Assembly (NCBI RefSeq): GCF_003589595.1 | Contig: NW_020653900.1 | Location: 4,357,342-4,421,341 of the forward strand | Direction of reading: 5' to 3' | Length of the DNA: 64,000 nt | Origin: Hyposmocoma kahamanoa | Taxonomy: Eukaryota; Arthropoda; Insecta; Lepidoptera; Cosmopterigidae | Shown: one piece after another, positions 58,785-64,000 of the stretch | How positions within the stretch are numbered: position 1 is the first letter of the stretch | How the letters are laid out: the number at the start of each line of letters is the position of its first letter | Notes under the pieces: model-generated | Seen by the model: only the letters and a program-made list of their open reading frames with translations | The model's database searches: none | Told to the model about the DNA's origin: nothing | Translations under genes and position numbers: made by a program

Positions 58785-59062
58785 ATTTTTATTGCACGTC
58801 GTTCTTTCTCCCTGTCCCTTGTCGTAGAGGTAAACATTGCTTAGAGCCATTTGGGAGAGCGTTCGACGTTTATATTTAATGATAAAACCAGGGAGCTAAC
58901 TGTAAGCAATTTATACACAGGAGACGAAAATGTATAAGTCTTAACTTTCTTGTTCGAAATATTATGAAACAAGGAGTCCGCACTTATTCAGTGGCGTTAT
59001 GTTACCTAAAATTACCCATTTAAAAAATAAGGCGTTACGAATACGGACAACGGTACGTCCTT

Positions 59063-59322
59063 TTTTCATGATACCAAGTGACGGGATGAACAGGTTGTGC
59101 GCCTGGTGTCAAGCGACATGCCTGTTCATAACAGTTGCAGTGCTACTCGGAGCTTTAAAACACAAAGATCCGTCATCCTGAGACATAAGTTAACAAGTCC
59201 AATTTTTATTAACACCCTTACCTACCGTCAAAACCGGAAAAGCTCACATTACTGCTTGGCGGCAGAAATAGGTAAGGTGGCAGTACATACCGAACTCTTT
59301 CACAAGAGGCTCTACTGCTACT
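59063..59322 (-). repeat. R1 repeat, reverse
   Basis: From TTTTTTCATGATACCAAGTGA to CAAGAGGCTCTACTGCTACT; deletions remove GAGGGGCACTGCCACTGCGC and part of CATGTGCCTGTAATTTC. Confidence 0.87.
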
Positions 59323-59562
59323 AACTATATCTCTACATGACGTATAGTATAATACTCTTAAGATATAAATTAAAATCTATGCCACATTATTTTTGACACG
59401 AAGATTGGAGCACAAAGAAAAATTTCATCGATCGGACTGGATTCGTAGCAGTGTCTGTTCTTAAGTTAGTCACAGGCGGCACTGACGACAAGAAAAGCCA
59501 TTTAAACCAATACAAAGATCTGTGTCAAACACACAGGGATATTCGATAAAATCTGTTGACTC

Positions 59563-59690
59563 GGTCTGTAGCTCGGTTGGTCAAAAGCACTGGCTGGAGT
59601 CCATTCAAATCGAGGGAATTTTTCTTTGAGTTTCGATCTTTGTGTCAATAATAATAAAAAATTAATGGAGTATTTTCACAAAAATAAAAA
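59563..59690 (+). repeat. S3 SINE with A box and decayed B box
   Basis: GTCTGTAGCTCGGTTGGTCA is an A-box region, CCATTCAAATCGAGG a mutated B box. The body GGAATTTTTCTTTGAGTTTC and GATCTTTGTGTCAATAATAA leads to a TTTTCACAAAAATAAAAAA end. Confidence 0.65.
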
Positions 59691-59767
59691 AATATGTAAA
59701 AACGACATCGTGAATAAATCTATGCCAGACGCTGTAAAGGCAATTTTCAGGTTAGTTTTCTCAATAT

Positions 59768-59932
59768 AATTTCGGTGGCAATTTTTATTCTAATTTCGGT
59801 GGCAATTATATTCCAATTTCGGTGGCAATTTTTATTATTTAAGTACTCAACTAAATTATCCTGAAATATTTAATATTTTTTACGATGATATTCTACAATA
59901 TTTAAATAATAAAAATTGCCACCGAAGTTAGG
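59768..59932. mobile_element. F8 fold-back element with three tandem left-end units
   Basis: AATTTCGGTGGCAATT occurs three times at 59768, 59792 and 59815 (periods 24 and 23). The third unit continues into TTTATTATTTAAG, which pairs with TAAATAATAAAAATTGCCAC and CGAAGTTAGG at the right end (59900-59932). A diverged copy lies at 13140-13312. Confidence 0.75.
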
Positions 59933-60374
59933 TAGCGAAAAATAGCCTAAAAATTACCCATAAAATTCCATTTGAATTTAAAACAAAATTCAAATTTAAA
60001 TTTCAAAGCATTTCTTTAAATACTTCCTGTTATTTCGAAGTCTGAAAGCTTGTTTGCGAAACGGTCCCGTTTCATTTATTATGAACGAGATTTTAGCCGA
60101 AATATCGCTATCTTAAAATGATTTTTGGATTTATTTGTCACCTTCTTTGAACCTTGTCAGATTCTTAACTTGTTTTCAATTACCGCGTAGTATTTATAAT
60201 TTTAGTTTCCGTCGTGTTATTATATCCAACATAATTCCATATCTTGCTATTCGAGTTTTCATTGTGGGAATCCAAGTCCAGAAAATTTTGACTCTCGACT
60301 ATTTTTTGGCATTTTCGAGACCTATGACTTGTAACGTTATAAATTAATAATATTTCATTTGTTTTAATTATTGT

Positions 60375-60425
60375 AAGGATGTATTCGGAGGAGTCCCGTG
60401 TCCAGCAGTGGAACGTATAGTTGAG
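60375..60425 (+). repeat. RTE-like retroelement 3' end scrap
   Basis: GGAGGAGTCCCGTGTCCAGC and AGTGGAACGTATAGTTGA resemble the CCCAGCAGTGGGACGTATA terminus; the GATGAT run is lost. Confidence 0.6.
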
Positions 60426-60602
60426 ATATCGAGCGAGGAATGCGCGCGAGCCATTTTTTATACACTTTAAACAGACTGGTATTTTCAGTCTCGGGCATAT
60501 GGCTTTCAATCTGGCTACACTTCCGTGTCACTGGAAAAAGAACCGAGACTCGGTACCGTCAATATGACACACGAATACTTAAATGACAATATATTTAAAT
60601 TG

Positions 60603-60755
60603 TTTTGGTTTTGAAGGCTAAGGTTCTGGTGAAATTACAAGCCCATGGCACTCTTCAACTTATGTCTCCGGGTGAAGGGCGCAGAGTCTTACCGCCAAAT
60701 TCCGTCGCTACTTAAAAAAATATTACTCACTCACTTGATGTTATAAAAAAAATAT
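60603..60755 (+). repeat. R1 repeat, decayed internal and 3' parts
   Basis: GTTTTGGTTTTGAAGGCTAA, CTGGTGAAATTACAAGCCCA and GTCTCCGGGTGAAGGGCGCA are clear. A deletion then joins AGAGTCTTACCGCC to the terminal CACTTGATGTTATAAAAAAA. Confidence 0.75.
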
Positions 60756-60759
60756 ATTA

Positions 60760-61250
60760 TATAAAAATATTTTTTTGTGTCTCAAACAACTTGATACGAA
60801 ACGCTCTTTATTAGGGGTCAAACACATTTACGAAAAACAAATACTATAAAAAATTAGAGATAACCTAATACTTTTTTATGACGATTGTTTTACGATATTG
60901 TGTGCAAAAAAATATGAGCGCTGACAAAATGTCCCTTCGATATAGTTTTAAGTTACTGGTATATTATTAGTTTAGTATATTTTTAAGTACTTACATATTA
61001 AATAAATAATCAACTTCGCATAGCATTTCTTACATCGCTTTCAAGCATCAAACAAATTAAAAATGTGCAGAAGAAATAAAGCCGAAGCCAAAGTAACTAA
61101 TTAATAAAGCAGATCTTAATTAGCTTCTATGAACTGTAACAAATGCTTCTGGAAAAATTAAATACGGATGCAGAGATACTAGATGCGCCATTATTATAAA
61201 AGTTACTTTTGAAGAAATTATCCAACACAAATATTTATAATAATAGTACA
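60760..61250. other. Intronic, no recognised feature
   Basis: Very AT-rich; nothing supported. Confidence 0.5.
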
Positions 61251-61253
61251 TAT

Positions 61254-61553
61254 AGTAGTGGGAGAACGGTAGCTACTCAATGAAGTGTCGACGGTTCGAA
61301 TCCCTGTACCTGTGATTTTAACTTGTAAGTAACATTTGTGAATGTTTAGAGGTAATACCTCTTGCTAACGGAGATGAAAAGTATAGTGATGAACAAAGAA
61401 AGTTCACAATCTTTGTAAAACGTGTCAAGTCTCAACCTGCATTGGGCTAAAGTGGTAGACAATGGTCTAACCTCTTTCCTTAGGGGAGACCCGTGCTCAG
61501 CAGTGGGGCGTGTAGTAACGGTCGATTATGATGATGATGATGATCCTTAGAAT
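61254..61553 (+). repeat. tRNA-headed SINE with RTE-like 3' end and (ATG)n tail
   Basis: Head GTGGGAGAACGGTAGCTACT with B box GACGGTTCGAATCCC near 61290. The 3' part has AACCTGCATTGGGCTAAAGT, GGAGACCCGTGCTCAGCAGT and GGGGCGTGTAGTAAC followed by (GATGAT)n. Sharing the RTE terminus is the expected way for such a SINE to use LINE machinery. Confidence 0.75.
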
Positions 61554-61854
61554 AACATTTGAGGCCTATTCCTGAAACGGAAACTATTTACACATATTAT
61601 ACGATTTAATATAACAATTGAAATGTTTTGGAAGAGAGATACAGGCGTAGAGTATTTGAAGAAATTCTGTGATTTTTTACAAACAACGAGTAGAATAAAC
61701 AAATTTTTAGAAGAAACAATTTACAGATCCCTGTAAAAAACGTATTTCATAATTCTCAAAATAATTATTTTTTTTTTGTGAATTGTGATAAATTATATCC
61801 ATAAGACTTTTTGCTAATTACTTGAATAAATAACAATACTTACTAACAATTTAA

Positions 61855-62060
61855 TTTGAAAACCACGCTCACCAAATTCACCGCCCGTTTCCAGATTCGA
61901 CTAAATTTCCTCAATTATCAAGTTATAAAATAATCAAGCGAGAATTACTAATTGCCGCCGGTAGGTTTGGCTTATTTAAGGAAAGTTTAATTGTTCCTCA
62001 CTTAATCTAATTATGAAGACGCGGCCTTAACTCCGAAATTCGCGGCGGATTACAAATAGT
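61855..62060. promoter_or_regulatory. Homeodomain-site-rich intronic block, enhancer candidate
   Basis: Repeat-free and less AT-biased, with CTCAATTATCAAG, GAGAATTACTAATTGCCGCC, GTTTAATTGTTCC and TCTAATTATGAAGACGCGGCC: several TAATT cores spaced over 120 bp. Clustered homeodomain cores in an intron of a homeobox gene could be autoregulatory. Inference only. Confidence 0.35.
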
Positions 62061-62568
62061 GATGGGGTGTATTATTTGAGTTTATTTCTATATCAATTCA
62101 TCGATAGACAGGTTTTAATACTTATTGGTCAATGATTGCGGGCGCCTTTCGTTACATAGGCAATTATGAATTGTTATCTATTGCTACTCTAAGTATTATT
62201 TTTTGAAAAAAAAAAAATGTACTCTATCAATAAAAAAATCTATCACCGCAGGACGTAGTCATGCAACAGCTAGCCGTCAAGTGTCCACAAAAAAAATTTA
62301 CCTCTGTTCGCCATATTGGTTTTCATTTGGCAGTACAAATGGAAGATAACTGCAAACTCAAAATAATCAAAGGCTTTAACGTTAGGGAAACATTTTGAAT
62401 TGCACGACAGCAGTTAACAAAGTTTGTATATTCTTTAGACTTTACAAATTCACCCGGCGTGTTAGCTTACGATGGTTTCATAATCGTTAAACTTCACGTT
62501 AAAGCAAACCCGTGTCCGGTGATGCGACATAAATGTGTTGAAACTCACAGCAATGTAGTAGTACAAAA

Positions 62569-62606
62569 CCAATTAGTGTAAAATGGTTTGGTTTTACACT
62601 AATTGG
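62569..62606. repeat. 15-bp perfect hairpin carrying CAATTAG cores
   Basis: CCAATTAGTGTAAAA (62569-62583), an 8-base loop, and its exact complement TTTTACACTAATTGG (62592-62606). Confidence 0.92.
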
Positions 62607-62609
62607 TGC

Positions 62610-63150
62610 ACTATCTTCATCGATAAGTCAAGCTCCCCTTTCTACCTTCTTCTACATTAACCGTACTAATAAAGCTCTTGCTACGATAATAGACTTAACG
62701 CTTTGTTCAATCATTCATTTCAACCATCCAACGTATCCTGACCCATCACAACTCATTAGCAGACCCCTCTTTTGTTAAAACCCTCATTAGTTAAGGGGGG
62801 AGAAGGGGGCCAACTAATTTGGTTTTCAGGGTGGCCATATATCAGTCGTAACTTCGAAATGCGAGGAATTAACTTTATTTCATTTTGCTGTCTGTTTTAA
62901 TGAAACGTGAATTATTATGTCAAACTTTACGCTGGCGAATGAATGAGGTTTCTGGTTAATTTCATTTGGATCGAATACGCTGTTGAATTAACTGGGTGGA
63001 CTTGAAATTGTTTTACGCTATAGCGTTTTAAGTTATTATTTTCTAATTTATTTTGACATAGATATTTATCTGCACGTAAATAATGGTAGCTTATAGCACT
63101 AGTCTAAACTACTACTAACAGTAGTAAGTACTAAACAGTACTAAGTACTG
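62610..63150. other. Intronic, no recognised feature
   Basis: Ends with a self-complementary run around ACAGTACTAAGTACTGTAGT (63134). No ORF. Confidence 0.5.
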
Positions 63151-63154
63151 TAGT

Positions 63155-63420
63155 CTATTTTTTTTATGATACCAAATCATAGGACGGACAAGTCGTATGC
63201 TTGGTGGTAAACGACACGTCTACGTCTTCGTCATAACAGTTGCAGTGCCACTCAGTTTTAAGGGAACCATCCTGAGGCACAAGTTGACAAGTCCCATGTG
63301 CCTGTACACCAGCACTCTTAACCTTCTAAACTAGAACGCAGTACTGCTTGCCGCCAGAAATAGGTAAGGTGGCAGTACTCCCCTGGACGAACTGTTTCAC
63401 AAGGATCTCTACTGCTACTA
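63155..63420 (-). repeat. R1 repeat, reverse, last copy
   Basis: From TTTTTTTTATGATACCAAATC to GGATCTCTACTGCTACTAAA. It has a TACGTCTTCG insertion-like duplication near 63225 and has lost the GATCTGAGGGGCACTG part. Confidence 0.86.
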
Positions 63421-63544
63421 AATGCTTCGTCTTGGACTCCGTCGTCACTCACAACAAAGTAAACTATGATTTCATTCTTACCTATAACAAGTTAAAAAAA
63501 TCTTGTCAGCCTTTGTATATACACATATTTCACTCTGTTTATAC

Positions 63545-64000
63545 TTCGAATATCACACTACTAAATCGTGCCATAATTTCGCATTATCGCCAATTGAAGA
63601 TCTTCGGCATCGTGTGTCGCAGTATTACATTGTGTAACGGTCTCGCGTAACCGTCAGAAGTTCTTTTGCTTCGAGGGACACAGTACTGAATCGTGCTATT
63701 ATCTCGCATTATCGTCACAGGAAGATCTTCTGCTTCATGTGTCGCAGTATAATATTGTGTAACGCTTTCTCGCGTTATCGTCAGTTAAATGTCTTTCTCG
63801 AAGGAGAGTCACAGTACTGAATCGTGCTATAATCTCACATTATCGTCAGTTGAAGATCTTCTATTTCATGTGTCGCAGTATAATGTTGTGTAACGCTCTC
63901 TCGGGTTATCGTCAGTTAAATGTCTTTCGCGAAGGAGTGTCTTAGTACTGAATCGTTATATAATCTCGCATTATCGTCAGTTGAAGATCTTCTGCTTCAT
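63545..64000. repeat. Tandem array, unit about 131 bp made of two diverged halves
   Basis: The word GAAGATCTTC recurs at 63596, 63721, 63852 and 63983 (spacings 125, 131, 131). Each unit has an A half (ACAGTACTGAATCGTGCTAT ... TTATCGTCAGTTGAAGATC) and a B half (CGCAGTATAATATTGTGTAA ... TTATCGTCAGTTAAATGTC) of about 65 bp, similar to each other. The first unit is the most diverged. The array runs off the right edge. Confidence 0.92.

Larger units (their letters stand above)
40164..64000 (+). other. Start of C15 intron 2 (right end outside the window)
   Basis: Begins with GTGAGT inside homeodomain codon 57. No acceptor followed by an Arg-Gln-Thr-Ala-Glu-Glu block was found up to 64000, so the intron is inferred to be longer than 23.8 kb. 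If the last exon were very diverged this would be wrong. Confidence 0.7.

Noticed and set aside
40164..64000. Last exon of C15 (RQTAEE block)
   Set aside because: I looked for CAGAC- or CAAAC-type starts followed by GC.GA. after an AG and found none; not called.
63545..64000. CRISPR-like array
   Set aside because: Whole 131-bp units are repeated without unique spacers, and the context is an animal genome; it is a tandem satellite-type repeat.

Overview
This is AT-rich eukaryotic DNA, very probably from an insect and most likely a moth or butterfly. The arguments are a split homeobox gene with GT/AG introns, two degenerate mariner copies, and a dense load of short repeats of kinds I associate with lepidopteran genomes: tRNA-derived SINEs, an RTE-like 3' end followed by (ATG)n, AACCGACTT-ended repeats, and a LINE tail of AAATAAATA units. 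The order assignment is inference; no database was searched.

One host gene can be supported: the plus-strand orthologue of Drosophila C15 (clawless) and vertebrate TLX. Exon 1 (CDS 9090-9642) encodes an acidic N-terminus, an eh1-like repressor motif and a Gly/Pro/Ala-rich linker. Exon 2 (39935-40163) encodes the conserved pre-homeodomain arm and homeodomain positions 1-56, including the Thr-47 typical of the TLX class. The two exons join in phase across a 30.3 kb intron. Exon 2 ends inside the homeodomain, so at least one more exon is required. I did not find it in the remaining 23.8 kb and expect it beyond the right edge. The window is therefore upstream DNA (1 to about 8.8 kb), the promoter/5'UTR (about 8.8-9.09 kb), intron 1, exon 2 and part of intron 2.

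Nearly everything else that can be recognised is mobile DNA. It includes: two mariner copies (6092-7357, 44462-45765), both broken; three copies of a hAT-type MITE, each with a perfect 8-bp target duplication (7476-7760, 27107-27334, 32239-33454); about 22 copies or pieces of one roughly 300-bp dispersed repeat, called R1 here; three tRNA-derived SINE families (S1, S2, S3) plus a SINE with an RTE-like tail; 5'-truncated LINE pieces (50573-51882, 17274-17387 and smaller ones); three 3' fragments of a second retroelement (F4), one starting about 90 bp after the exon 1 donor; fold-back elements; and repeats ended by AACCGACTT. The window closes in a tandem array with a unit of about 131 bp built from two diverged halves (63545 to the edge).

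Stretches outside repeats hold no convincing ORFs. A few less AT-biased intronic blocks rich in ATTA-type homeodomain cores are listed as low-confidence regulatory candidates, because genes of this class usually carry intronic enhancers. I saw no CRISPR array, operon, bona fide tRNA or rRNA gene, or viral gene.
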